Origin: Xylaria sp. FL1777
Taxonomy: Eukaryota > Ascomycota > Sordariomycetes > Xylariales > Xylariaceae
Assembly (NCBI GenBank): GCA_022578965.1
Contig: MU400598.1
Span: 110,959 to 174,958, forward strand
Reading direction: 5' to 3'
DNA length: 64,000 bases
The notes under the pieces are model-generated. The model did no database searches and had not been told where the DNA came from. It saw only the letters and a list, made by a program, of their open reading frames with translations. Position numbers and translations under genes: made by a program. Position 1 is the stretch's first letter, and every line of letters starts with the position of its first letter. Shown here piece after piece: positions 34,438-46,718 of the stretch.

Positions 34438-36319
34438 ATGGCCTCTCTTCTGAGGCAGATCGTAGCAGGACCCCGTGCCAGACATCCCGAGGCTGGACTG
34501 GATTTATGCTACGTGACAGACAACATAATTGCAACGTATGCAACGGGAGAAATCCACCGAACCTGTCTGTGAGCTTGTGTCATGCTAACACGGTTGATCC
34601 AGCTCTGGCCCCTCGCAGACCTACCCGCAACGCGCCTATCGCAATCCCCTTGATCGTCTCGTAAAGTTCCTCGACTCCCAACATGGCAAGAACTGGGCCA
34701 TCTGGGAATTCCGAGCCGAAGGCACGGGATATCCGGACGAACTTGTATACAACCGAATAAGACACTATCCCTGGCCTGATCATCACCCACCACCGTTCCG
34801 ATTGGTCCCCATGATCATCGCAAGCATGCGAAATTGGCTAAGCGGGAATGACTTGGATGCTGATGCATTCGACGTCGCTGGACATAGATCAAAGTTGGCT
34901 ACTAAGGTGCTGGACGCGCTGAAGGATAAAAAGAATGAGCGAGTTGTTGTCGTGCACTGCAAGGCAGGCAAGGGGAGGAGCGGGACCATGGCGTGTAGTT
35001 TTCTCATTGCTGAGTGCGGATGGGCGCTTGAGAAGGCAATCGCAAGATTTACGGAGCGGAGGATGAGACCAAATTTTGGCCCAGGGATATCGATCCCGAG
35101 CCAACTTCGGTGGTTGACCTATGTCGACCGTTGGACCAGAGGGGGCAAAAAGTACATCGATCGCGAGGTCGAAATCGTCGAAATTCATGTGTGGGGCCTC
35201 CGCGATGGGGTCAAGCTTGCCGTTGAAGGATTTGTAGACCAAGGCAAGAAGATCAAAGTCTTTCACACTTTTACCAAAAAAGAACGTCAGGTTGTTGAAG
35301 GGAACGCGCCTGGTGGTTCCGGCATGGTTGATATGATATATGAAATGGTGGGCTACGGCTTAGGTCCTACGACTGAGCAGCAGGGTATAAGAGAGGCCGA
35401 TAATAATGATGACAAAACCAACATGGCCACCACAGCATCAGCGACCTACGATCACATCTCAACCTCGACACCCTCTACAACAACACCCAAGCAGACCTCC
35501 GTTAGGAATGCACCTAAACTTATCTCTCGAATATCTCGCACTGGATCAACCCGATCCAAGAGATCAACACCTGTCACTGCTTCTTCCTCAACAGCACCTT
35601 CTGACGACAGCGAACCAGAGCCCGGTGGAATGGCAGTCATATTCAAACCTCAAACACCCCTACGTATCCCTAATAGTGACGTGAATATCTCGATCGAGAG
35701 GCGTCACCGCGCACCAAAGTCAGTTGGCCTCACTATGGTTACGGCCGTTGCTCATGTTTGGTTCAACACCTTCTTTGAAGGCAATGGACCGGAACAAGAT
35801 GGCATACCAGATGATACGGGTGTTTTCGAGATCGATTGGGATAAACTAGACGGCATAAAAGGCTCTAGTCAGAAGGGTACCCGTGCCGTGGACAGAATTG
35901 CCGTAGTATGGAAATCAATTGCGCCCGAAGGCGGCGGGCGGGAGTCGGTGATCGAGCAACCCAATCTCAATGCTCCAGTGCCTCAGATGCAGGCTGCTGA
36001 TTGGAAAGGTAATAGTTATGAAGATCCCGAGGAAAAACATCTTGGCCTCCGTGTGCGGAGCCCTGATAGCGAAGGCGTTAGCAAGGCGAGCAGTATCATA
36101 GATGAAGCTCTTGATGGAAATGATAGCAAGGGTAAGGAAACCGTTGATGACTTCAAGGGTCTTAATTCAGACGTGTCCAACAAAGGAGAAGAGCGGCGTT
36201 CATCAAGCGAGACCACCAGCGAAATAGACAGTAGAGAGACAGACAGCAAACAAGATGGCGAAGACTCTCTCAAGGTTTATATCGAGAAGCTGCCTAGACC
36301 TGAAGGAAATGGCACTTGA
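34438..36319 (+). CDS. TEP1: PTEN-like phosphatidylinositol 3-phosphatase
   Basis: Dual-specificity type lipid phosphatase that removes the 3-phosphate of phosphoinositides. Exons 34438-34535 and 34603-36319 (split Thr codon); 604 residues. The N-terminus LCYVTDNIIAT..SGPSQTYPQRAYRNPLDRLVKFLD is typical of the family. YPWPDHHPPPF provides the WPD-like Asp, and HCKAGKGRSG at residues 151-160 is the PTEN P-loop with catalytic Cys152 and two Lys, favouring lipid over protein substrates. A C2-like region follows at about residues 215-430. It is split by a low-complexity Ser/Thr/Pro insert at about 300-385, and the C-terminus is acidic and disordered. No membrane span. A first-exon start with MASLLRQIVAGPRARHPEAG is supported by family resemblance. 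Confidence 0.93.
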
Positions 36320-36533
36320 CGTTATGATATACGATTAATGCAAATTATAATAATGACACTTGCTCATGCTCCGGTCTGACAAGCTTTTGTCGTCTTAAAT
36401 TATACTGGCCTTCTAGACTTAACTAGGTCAAAATGCATGATGATCAGATAAGCACAAAGCACCCAGGAGCGGCTCAGGGCAAAGCATATTCTCGCACGTT
36501 AAAAAAAAAAGGTTTTTTACATTATGGATATCA

Positions 36534-38165
36534 CTATAACGAATTCCGAATAGTCTCGATAGTCAATGTCAGGTCATCAGTCCTTTTCACTGCGATATCC
36601 CACGCCGGGTCCGCTATCTCTAGATGAGTCATGGGCGGTCTGTCTCTCAAGCCGTTGCGGCGCCCTTCCCTTCTCATAGCGTCCCTTATTTGAGCCCACA
36701 TTTGTGATGAAATGGTGGTGGTGAGGCCCAGGTATAGGGATACTGTGGCCGGCGGCAATGGGGGGCCGCTGAAGTCTACGCGCAGCGCTGGGGAGCTGAC
36801 GCCTATTCATGAATCTGGAGTCAGCAATCGCTTTTTACGGTAAATGGTATGAAGAGACACAGGGGGTGAGATGAGTAAATGGGATTAAAAAACCTCGGAG
36901 TAGGCGACTTGTGCTTCCGAGATATGACAATGGAGAGTATAAAAGACTATATAGCATACTAACCTCCAAACCCACCGACCTGGAGCTGAGGTAGGATTAC
37001 ACCAGCTGTCGGATGAGATGCAGCATGTGGGCCCTTAATACACCGCTGTATTGCTTGGAAGATGGACTCGTAGATATCGGTGAGTCTATAGTGGCAGGAG
37101 AGAAATAGCAGCATAGTTGCTTCGTCAAAATGAAAAAAAGGTAGAAGTGCTGTATTCATCCCGTGAGTTAAGTGAAGGGAAGCTTCAGTAGTTGAAGCGT
37201 AGGATGGAGGGGTTGGTATCTCCTGGGGATCGATTATCGGACACATATACTTCATAATGTTGATGAACTCGTCTGTGGCGCGGAACACTTCGTCAAGTAC
37301 AAGCAGTGTGTCGCCTTTCGTCCTACTTCCCGTAGCATGAGCAAAATTAACGGTGCCCCCTGACTCTGCACGGGATGCTTTGATGGAAGGAAGTTTGCTG
37401 GCGCATTCGTAGAGTGCTGTACTTAAGCTTGTTAGCCGCCCAGCCGTCGAATTGAGAGGATGTCCCAATCCATAGCTCAGGCCATTAGCATTGTCATTTA
37501 TCTCATGAAAATCGAGCAGATCAAGTGTGCAATCATCTCTCACTTCGAGCGTTGGGGTTTGACGATTGCAGATAAGGTCAAGCGCCGCCCCATCACCGTG
37601 GTCTAGTGAGTGTATGTTTAGAAGGTCGGTGAGTTGGCCCGACCGTGTTGGGCCTGTAACTAAAGCCCTAGCCGAGTCCATTTGCATCGGAGAGATAGTA
37701 TCTGGATTGAGACAACCTAGGTCGAAAGGGCGTTAATGCAACCAGGTAGAGCATTGGCACTCGTATCGAACGCTTACCTAGCGCTTCGGCGTTACCTACT
37801 GCTGCATTCTGAAAAGGAATCCAATCATGCTCAACACTCCCCGGCACTGCAGTTACACTCTGCTGCATGTCCGGCTTTTCCGGTGCTATGGCCGGAGCCA
37901 AGTCCCGGGGCTCTGACCACGCGTCAGGACCTGTCCGAAAAGGTCTCCCGAAAGGTCCGTTTCGGACAATTCGGCGTTCACGTGGGCTATAGCAGCACTC
38001 TACCGCCAACCTTGCACATCGTTCGCAAGTAGTTTGCTGCCTCGTCTTGATACATCGAAGTTTCTGCTGATGACAGCGATCGCAGGCCGAGCGAGTCTTG
38101 CTGCGGCTGATTCCAGCTTGGGATGGAGCCGCCGGTGCTTGGCTATGTATGGACAACTGAGCCAT
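36534..38165 (-). CDS. AflR-like Zn2Cys6 transcription factor
   Basis: Fungal binuclear-cluster regulator. Minus-strand exons 38165-37778, 37701-36964, 36802-36534; 464 residues, close to AflR length. Zinc cluster Cys28, Cys31, Cys38, Cys47, Cys50, Cys57 with a basic linker (SPRERR). After the linker, GNAEALDTISPMQMDSA and the central ALYECASKLPSI..DEVFRATDEFINI..LSCHYRLTDIYESIF region match the AflR/sterigmatocystin-regulator domain. The last exon supplies PALRVDFSGPPLPPATVSLYLGL and a helical end. Such factors usually control a local secondary-metabolite cluster, but only a divergent short-chain dehydrogenase is next to it. A TCGN5CGA site, the AflR target pattern, lies 38 bases upstream of its start codon. 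Confidence 0.88.
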
Positions 38166-38576
38166 ATTGAGCTCTCTGTAAAGGGTACAATCGAGCGAAG
38201 TTTCGATAGCCGAAGTCTGCGTAATCTCGACCCGGCCCCTGACCGATTCGACGGGTTAGTCTATGCCTGGCCCCGTCACGTAGCGTCGGCGTTTTCTAGC
38301 CAATCAAGTAAACACCGAATGAAGTAGGGTATAGATGGTATCATAGTGCTTCATTACACATCACCTACTACCAGAACTATATCTCTTCTTACAGACTTCT
38401 ACGAGATGATTTATAAATGGTGTTATATAAATATAGCTCCTCCTCACCTCGTTGTGGTGCTACTTCTAGAGCCACGTCGCCCCTAGCTAGAGTGATCCAG
38501 CCAGAGTGAGTTTGCAAGAATCCTCATGAAAGTGTATTCACGAAACATTACTACTTAGCTTTTACTATCAGGCAAA
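38166..38576. promoter_or_regulatory. Divergent promoter between AflR-like factor and dehydrogenase
   Basis: 411 bases between two divergent start codons. It contains TCG-ATAGC-CGA at 38203-38213, the TCGN5CGA pattern bound by AflR-type proteins. The position suggests autoregulation and co-regulation of the dehydrogenase. Binding is inferred only from the pattern, which would occur by chance in roughly one in ten sequences of this length. Confidence 0.5.
38203..38213. promoter_or_regulatory. Candidate AflR-type binding site (TCGN5CGA)
   Basis: Perfect palindromic half-sites TCG and CGA with a 5-base spacer, 38 bases from the regulator's start codon and 364 from the dehydrogenase start. Confidence 0.45.
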
Positions 38577-39652
38577 ATGGTTTCCCTTTCGAGCATCATT
38601 GCGTCCAATTCTAGGATTTCTTCCGCCTTACCGAGTGGCCTCGTTGGGCTTTTCGTTGGGGCGACAAGCGGTATTGGGGAAGCAACTTTGAAGCAATTCG
38701 CACAACAAACTACACGCCCACGAGCTTACTTCGTCGGTCGGTCACAAGAAGCCGCTGACCGCATCGTGGATGAGTGCAAGAAACTCAACCCGGCCGGTCA
38801 ATACATCTTTCGAAAGGCCGATGTGAGTTTGATTCGCGTCGTCGATGAAGTATGTAAGGAGATCAAGGCAAAAGAACAATCTATCAATCTCCTCTTTCTC
38901 AGTTGCGGGGTTTCAAGACTGGACCGGGCCAGTAAGTCTCCAATGATGTTTGGCTCCAGTTTTTGACCGTATGAGTCGTAACACGAGCATGCATGACTTG
39001 CTGCTAAACTCATCGATTAATGACAGAAACCGCCGAGGATCTCCATCTACTGGCTGCCTTGAACTACTACGCCCGTATTCGTTTCATCACCAATCTCCTC
39101 CCTCTCATACGACAGGCACAGAGCCTGCGTCGGGTCGTCATCGTGGCGGGTGGGGGACACGAAGCTGAGCTTGACCGAACCGATTTCCCAGCTCTTAAGA
39201 TCCCAGCAGAGAAGCTCCGTGGACACCTTACGTCACTGGTGACTCTTGGACTCGAAGCTGTAGCACAGACCGCACCAGACGTCAGTTTTGTCCACGATTA
39301 CCCAGGTTCAGTGAAAACGAAACTGCTAGAAAATTTTCCAGAGGAGCTATTGAAGACTTTGACGTACGTGCCCATTGAAGAGAGCGGCCAGAGACATCTG
39401 TTTCTCGCGACATCAGCGAGGTTCCCATCGGCTGATAAAGGGGATACCGCGGGTATCCCTCTGGAAGATGGCGTGGAAGTTGCCGTGGGAACATCTGGAG
39501 AGGTGGGCAGTGGAATTTACTCGGTCGGAGCCGACTGTGAGAGTGCGTCGCCTGCCGTACTGAAGTTGTTGAGTGATATGAGGCAGCGTGGCCTAGTGCA
39601 GGAAGTCTCACAGCATACCGAGGCTGAGTTTCGCCGTATCACTACCGAATAG
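38577..39652 (+). CDS. Short-chain dehydrogenase/reductase (Rossmann fold)
   Basis: NAD(P)-dependent oxidoreductase of unknown substrate. Exons 38577-38931 and 39027-39652 (split Lys codon); 326 residues. The cofactor motif GATSGIG lies at about residues 28-34, followed by AYFVGRSQEAADRI (phosphate-binding Arg, suggesting NADPH) and NLLFLSCGV in place of the usual NNAG. The active-site helix reads LAALNYYARIRFI, so the classical YxxxK is altered, as in a fungal SDR subgroup. The C-terminal half has HDYPGSVKTKLLEN, the usual post-catalytic PG motif. The gene is divergent from an AflR-like factor and is a likely target of it. Catalytic competence is uncertain. Confidence 0.87.
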
Positions 39653-42600
39653 GGGCTACTCTTGTCATGCGCTGGAGGATAGTTCTGCACTTAAACTATG
39701 AATCTAGGTATATATAAGGTTTTTAGTAGTCCTACTTAGTCATTCTTAAAATTTAAAAACTCTTGCATTTGACTCCCCTCCCCATACCTACCAATGAGTT
39801 CATGGCGCCTGTTCAAGCAATCAACCGGGTGTGATATCAGCTTGCTACTTGGTGTGCGTAGGACGGTGGGTAATATCTGGATGCTAATAGGTGTGTTTTG
39901 TTAACGTCCCAAACAACTGCTTCACCATAACAGTCTGTAATCTGGATGGAGAGTATAATAGGACTTGGGCATATGCAAGTGACTCTTTTACTATGCCATT
40001 GCTAGCAGTCTTGACATTGTGGAGTAAAATGGAGCCACAATGATATCATTGGAGAGTCAGGCAGTGATTTGCTTGAAGGAACCATGTTAACACCCTCTCC
40101 ACCATATGGGATGTTGTGCACAAGTGTCTGGACCATCGTTTAGTTAGGAGAAATGGGGAGATTATTCCTCGACGTCGGTTATGGGGGTTTGCGAATAGTG
40201 AATGTCTCTCATCTGCTGTTGTTTTCTAATTAGCCTTATCTCTTTCTAGGACGATCTTATTCTAGAATTGTTGTAAACTTCGGAGATCTATAACGGCCTA
40301 CGATTTCAAGATATGATCGTCATGGTTGTTGAGTGAAGATCTTCCAGTTTAGTGTCTCGCGGAACCATCACGCTTTCAGAATGTCAAGTTGAAAAAGGAC
40401 ATGGCCACAGTTACGGCATCGTGAAATTTGACTATTACAATTGATTGTACTTAGCCTAACGGAAGATTAGCACTGTTGGAGAAAGAAAAGGCCGTTCAAG
40501 ATGGACAAGCGGAGAGCTCGATAATATCTGAAAATATGACATAACTTACGATACCTTGGCGAGCTTTTAGCATCGTTAATTACAGTCTCTAATGTCATTC
40601 GCCCTGAATAGGCGTCATCTGACCATGACTGCCGCCATGTCCGTAGTTTGAAGGCGAGAAGGTATACTCTGAATGTAATCCCTGTAGCAGGCCGCCAGAT
40701 TCAACTCTCGGTGCCAAGCACTCACTTGCTTAGAAACAATTGCCTCGGATATCAAGACGCTGGCAAGGTATATGCAGATATATCCGCTGTGTACTATGGT
40801 GTTGGAAGTTGTAGGGTGTGATAAGACTCGAGTAAGGTAACGTCAACTGCAGGTTGCGTGGTCATATATATACAAGCGATCGACTGATTGGCTCTCCAAA
40901 AGATAACCGTCCCCATGCTACCACGGGAAAGGAGAAAGCAGTGCACTCGCTAAAGTGACGAGCGAAGATGCGCGAGCCAATCGGTAGCGGATGCTGATCC
41001 CACGGCTGCCGCATCCAAGAATCTGGTCACAACCATCGCGCATAGATAGCTTGAAGCGGGCTGCTGGCACCACGTCGTGATACTAGTAGCCGCTTGAAAA
41101 ATAGACGCGCAGTTGATGTGTCTAGTGCTGCCCGACACAATCTACCTTGCCAAGTTTCTACGACGTCGGGTAATATAAAATAGAGGACGGTTCGCGACGG
41201 CTCGTTATCTACGGGCGACTAGGCAGTTCGACGAAATCAAATGTGATCATGATTTCGCGCTTGGGGGGCGGAGCTTGGGATCCGGGTTGACTTGCTATCG
41301 GCCGTGTTGACTAGAAACCTACCTTGTTTGGCGCCGAAGAAAAGAACTGGTCCTCATTCCTGGTTGAAGCTTCTTCGGGTCGCTGATAACGGCTAAGGTC
41401 ATCCATGCTTCGGTGATTCTGTCACCATGTCTGGGAGAAATGCCGGCTGATCGGCGTTTCCATTACTCGAAACGGGAGCCAAAGCTGTATTGCAGAAAAC
41501 GGGTACGGCAGAGCCGAGGAAGATTTAACGACCTAGATCATCTCGGCGTCCCCTTTAATTATTTTTCCATTTTGGATCTCCAGATCGACAGGTCCAAGGC
41601 TAAAAGGCGCTACGATCGGCATTTAGACAAATACACGTGTAGACGGATCTAGCCCTTGCACTTGAGGCTAAACGAAAGTGGAATGTCCATGGACAGAATT
41701 GTCGCACGAAGGAGAAATCGGTGCCTTGGAACTATCAATGACGGCATATCAGCTCAAAACCATGTCAAAGATTATCCCAGTGAACAAGAGTGGCAATAGG
41801 GAAAAAAGACGAGTTCTTCTGGCTCATGGGAAGACAAACTCAGCTACAGATCTTTATTGCCGATTTCTGAGCGTGTATGCTCGCTGATCCACTCAGTAGA
41901 GGCCAGCAATTACTTTTCCTTGATTAGATATCGAGCCGGGTGGGCGTACGACCATTGCGCGGCCGTGAGTATAATATATGGTGTGCGCACACCAGTACCG
42001 CTGGCTATGCCAAGGCTCATACTCTGGAGTTGGGTAGTATAACTGCATGCAAGCTACAGCATGATATGCGTATTATGATGTGGATGTTTCGTCTTCTACC
42101 ACCTTTGGCTCGTTGGAGAGGACGGATGGGCTGTGAATACTCGTAAGAGGTTATACTGACTATATGTGGGTGGGGTGACTCTTTGCGACACTTCGACATG
42201 TGCATTCAGCCGAAAGCAACATGAAGATAGTCTTGCAGAATTTCTTACCTAGCAGTATACAAAACAATATGGCGTAAGGTGGCCACGACGCGTTAGTGGG
42301 CGATGAGTCCTTAATGATGTAATGAGGAGGGTGGGCCTGACTAATGATGAGAGCTTTGGAGTAGGGAGTAATAGTCATTCATGAATACCAGGCTACCGGC
42401 TTACTTACTATCTCCTCCACATACCATTAGTGGCGAAATCGCACAGGCAAGTGTGCCATGCTGGGTATCGTTTACAGTGTGTAGGATGGCGAAAGAAAAT
42501 CCTTTTTTGAGATGGCATTCCTCTTCCAGTAATATCGGAGGCTTATTATTAGGTGTCAAACGGATCAGCCTGTCGATCGACTCGACTCGGAAGAACGAAG

Positions 42601-43079
42601 TGGTTAATATCGAACCCCTGTCACTGTTATCTCAATCTTTCAGAAGCTAAAAAAGTATGCGGCTGCAGTTGGTTCTACTGACTGCCGATCTCCTCGATAC
42701 CCTGAGCCAATAAGGTGCAGGAACCCCTGAGCCAACTCTTGTCGAATTATAAGGGTCTATAGAGTCTTGGCTACCGTCTTGGCGAGGTGTTCTACAATGA
42801 ATCAAGAAAATGTGGACGGATGTGGTATACAGTATACGCAAGCGTAGTGCGCATCACCGAATGCTTTACATGATATAAAAAAAGATGCAAACTGTAATGT
42901 AGTTGCCGATCAGTGTAAACCCCCCGGCCACCGTCTTCTATTACTGATATAAGGAGGCAGGCCTGTCTCTCCTTCACCCGTGGAAGAGGCACTTCTCAGT
43001 CCTTATCACTCTTCCCTTTCTTTGTAGACTTTAGTCTTCTATTTTCCCTGCTTTCACTAAAATCTCCATAATATCAGAA
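39653..43079. other. Long gene-poor interval
   Basis: About 3.4 kb without a supported gene. Short open frames at 40950-41138 and 41413-41652 lack domains and splice partners. Sequence is mixed, moderately AT-rich. A TATAAAA-like stretch near 42876 and a CT-rich leader at 43010-43060 probably serve the short secreted-protein ORF that follows. Confidence 0.45.
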
Positions 43080-43265
43080 ATGGCTAAATTCCTCGCTGCT
43101 CTGCTGGCTCTTGCCGCTCTTGTCCAGGTTGGCATCGCTGCCCCCTACTATCCAGCAACGAATGCGACAGCGGAGATCAAAGCGAGGCACTTCAACACCA
43201 CATTCACACCTCAGATTCACCGACGTGAAATTCGAACATACCCTATTGCTCTTCACCGTCCTTAA
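43080..43265 (+). CDS. Small predicted secreted protein (61 residues), hypothetical
   Basis: Begins MAKFLAALLALAALVQVGIAAP, a textbook signal peptide with an Ala-X-Ala-type cleavage site near residue 20-21, followed by about 40 hydrophilic residues with two N-glycosylation sequons (NAT and NTT) and no Cys. The upstream region has a CT-rich leader and TATA-like sequence, as expected for a fungal promoter. It may be a complete small secreted peptide, a first exon whose downstream exons I could not place, or the decayed start of a larger secreted protein. I do not recognise a family. Confidence 0.45.
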   Translation: MAKFLAALLALAALVQVGIAAPYYPATNATAEIKARHFNTTFTPQIHRREIRTYPIALHRP

Positions 43266-46200
43266 GGGATGTCGGCGGCACTTTGATAGCAAACGACCTG
43301 AATATTCGGCACTATACGTGCAAAATCTTACCAAGATTCAGTCTCGGCCACCAGGCCGAATTCAGACAATATCGCAAAACCATACACGCCTGATATCTCA
43401 ATGTCTCTACTTAGTATGGCGTTTTGATATCATTTCCAACGCAGGCGTCTCAAGTCATCAATCCAATCGGTCTTGATCTCGGTCTCCCACTTTACGTTCA
43501 TAGCGATGGACTAATTTAACGACTTTTTGAGGGGTCTTTTTTTTTTTTTTTTTAAACTGGTGAAGGGGTTTATGACTTGGGATAAATTCGGCACCCGGGT
43601 GCTAAATTCAATTCTGATTGCGTGGATTGCGCTCGTGGTTCTCAGGTAGACAAGCAAGGAATATGGACGGGCACTATTCTTCTATTATAGAATTAGACGC
43701 TTGGGTACCTGTCTGATATCTCAAGTCAGCACTACTACTATCATTTACGTCCGAATACCAAATTCTTTTCACACACTCTTCTCCTACTCTGCTGCGGGAT
43801 TCTTTGTGTTGTTGTGCCATATTCTCCTGTACAAGATACATCACCAAGATGTCCTACAAAATCAGAAGCATTGATATCGTATTAACTACTAAAACATGTT
43901 GCATACTATTATTAAAATTCTTTTGATGCCAACCCCCCGCTATCTAGATTGTGTAATCCAACTTGTACCATGGAGGACAAGACGAAACTTAATGTGTTGG
44001 TATGCTTCGCGAAATAGTAATTCTGCAGTCCCTAATGGATAGATGAAGGAATAATCTCAAGCCTTGTCATTACTTGTACTAATTACTGTCACATTCTTTC
44101 CCTAGAAACCGTCCGCAAGATCATCTCCTTGGTTCATCGTCGGATTAAGGGAGCGTTGAATATTCCTTCGCAACTATGTCATTTGGGTTGATAATACCTA
44201 AACACAAATTATATTCAATGGATCAAATTATCAAAACTTATACATGCCCTTAATCTCCAATTTATTCCTGAACTTACTTGCGTCTGAAGTTTGGTGATGC
44301 CTCCATACATATGACCAGGTAGTGAGCAAGATAAGCACAACGAAGATACCCAGCTAAACCTCCAGTCTAAGGACCTCGAAGTCGTAGATACAACAGTCTG
44401 GGCCGCTTAGGAATTTGTAAGCTTGTTGGATCCCACCGATCCCTGCCAGAGCTGTGAGATTGAGAATTTTTCCAAAGGTGCCCGAGCTAGATGCTGTAAG
44501 TCTGCTTAATTGGTGATTATACCCCTGTAGGATTTCGGAACTGTTTGCTTCAGGAGAAATCTTCAAGGCATTGTAATACGTCGCTGTATTTTTCTTGAAG
44601 TCTGGCTAGGGGTAATTAGCAAGCACAATAGAAAACAAGGGCACCACGTGATAGAGATATAAGTAAGCCAAAGCAAGTCCAAATATAAATCCCATAAACA
44701 AAATAAGGGGCTTAGTCCAAGAGGCAGCTCTTGGGGCATAGTGCTGTTTTGTGCTAGTTGCTGTTTGTTATCTCAAGTTATTATAAAGTAACTAATAAAA
44801 AACATGATAACTTTTTATAAAATTTTATAATAAAAAAACATTACATTTTGCTTGTTTATATAAAATAAATTACAATGAGAAACTATGTTATTATTAAATT
44901 CAAGGCCTTTTTACCTAAAGGCTTAAATCCAGGGTAATGCCACGTACAGAGGTTTGCACCTTGTGTTAACCTAATTTCACTTCTAACTACCTAGGTAGGT
45001 AGCCAGAATGTAATATACATACACTGCACATTGCTTCTGTACTCAAGGAAAGGACCAAGTTATGTATAAGTACATGAACATATCTAACTTAGTCTGTGGC
45101 ATGTACACTGTATACATTTTCCTTGCTGCATGCCTAACTTATGTACCTACATGTAGGACATTCTCTAGATGTGACGCAAGTAGGTAAGCAGTGAATGCAA
45201 GCCGAATACATAGGTAGGTAATGGAATATGAACTTTGAAGCTACCTAGGTGTCTAGCATGTATATAGATAATGCATATCTTCTTTTTAGCTACGCATAAT
45301 GATCAGGGCTGGTCATAAGGACCTATCTATGTAACAATAATATGTGACTATGTAAGTATTTATTTCTTTGTATATACATCTATTGCCCGAGTGGCTTTTA
45401 GACGTCCCTTTCTAGCTAAATTGGCAGGAAGCATAATGGACACAGAGAGAGAGAGGTACACACAATGCATGGGTGACTTCCATGTTGCTAATGTGCACAA
45501 GTCCCTTCTTCATCTGGTATGTGTTTTCCATAGAATACCTAGGTAATATTTAGTACCTGCCTTGGATGTAGGTATTAATGTAGGGACATACCTTAATCAT
45601 GTATATACTACCTAGGTACCTGTACCTAGGTGTCTATTTCTTACATTAGACAATGCAGTACACTTATTTCCACATTACCTGAGTACTTACCCAGGTATTT
45701 CAATCAACCACATGCTACAATTTTGTACTTCTAGGTACTTCTTATGTACTGCTTCTCGACACATTAACAGCAACCACGTCAACTAGAAGTATCTCTGCCC
45801 ATCTACTCATTCTATGTTTCCTAGCAACCGGATCTCCAAGCTTCAAACTTTCCCCGTGCGTTTAAGAGCTTCTAGAGGCACATTCCATGCTTCACACTTC
45901 GCGCTTCCCGTGCTTCACGCGCTTAACGCGTCAAAGCTGGCGACTGGTAGGCTCTTGTCCATCTGCCCAATGTATAATGGTGGGAGGTCAGCACCGATTC
46001 TTGTTCTCTCTACCCTGATTCTATTCAGTCCACTCTACTTCACCACTGATGCACCCGGGAGTTAATTGCCTTTGGTCCCGCCTCATTCTGCCTCATCCAT
46101 GACTACCTCGTCCATGACTACCTACACCACACCTTAGTTTCTTCCATCTTGCACACCTCTTTCTAACACAAAGTATCTGTCAGTCCGGAGAGCTACTGCT

Positions 46201-46718
46201 CTCCCAACTGCCAGAATTTCCCTGATTTTGAACCCATTCTTACCCTTCTTGCCCTGAGACGGCTTGCGGACTACGCACAAGCTTCCTCTTGTTGTCTTGC
46301 TTCGATTACCCCCAGAAGTTCTCTACGGCCAACCGAAACTCACCATCCGACACGTAAGTCATATGCCACCCTTTTTACATATGACGCACTATGTTTTGGC
46401 CTGTCAAGCGCCTTGACTGACTACCTAGGTAGATGACACTTATAGTGCTCCATATACGCAGCCTGAGATATTTATGTTAGGTCTGTTCCACTCCAAAGCT
46501 CCTCTCTGGAGACGGCCCCTACATTCCATCTCCTAATCATGAATTTAAGGCTAACGTGGAGTTCAATCGAGTAGTCTTCCTATTCTGAGAGAGGACCTCG
46601 TATTCATGACCTGTCACCTTCCGGAAGTAAGGAACTCGCCCTCTATAGATACACACTACTCTGCCTTGTCCTTCCAGCTCTTGCTAATATAGATAATAAT
46701 TGATTAGTTGGAGCAAGC
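43266..46718. other. Gene-poor, very AT-rich interval with TAGGTA array
   Basis: No gene supported. A T run of about 19 bases lies at 43535-43553. AT content peaks at 44760-44900. A long array of TACCTA/TAGGTA words covers about 44985-45735. The stretch 45770-46700 is pyrimidine-rich and is probably the promoter and leader of the RBR ligase gene. Confidence 0.5.
44985..45735. repeat. TAGGTA/TACCTA motif array
   Basis: Dispersed copies of CTACCTAGGTAGGT, TACCTAGGTACCTG and shorter forms over about 750 bases, in both orientations, about 1 kb upstream of the RBR ligase. Confidence 0.6.

Noticed and set aside
9908..39652. One secondary-metabolite cluster joining the beta-lactamase-family gene, esterase, amidoligase, AflR-like factor and dehydrogenase
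   Set aside because: Housekeeping genes are interspersed, spacing is 10 kb or more, and no backbone synthase is present in the window.
41413..41652. Open frame resembling a J-like helix (YFSILDLQIDRSKAKRRYDRHLDKY)
   Set aside because: No HPD, no partner exon and no start context; too short to claim.
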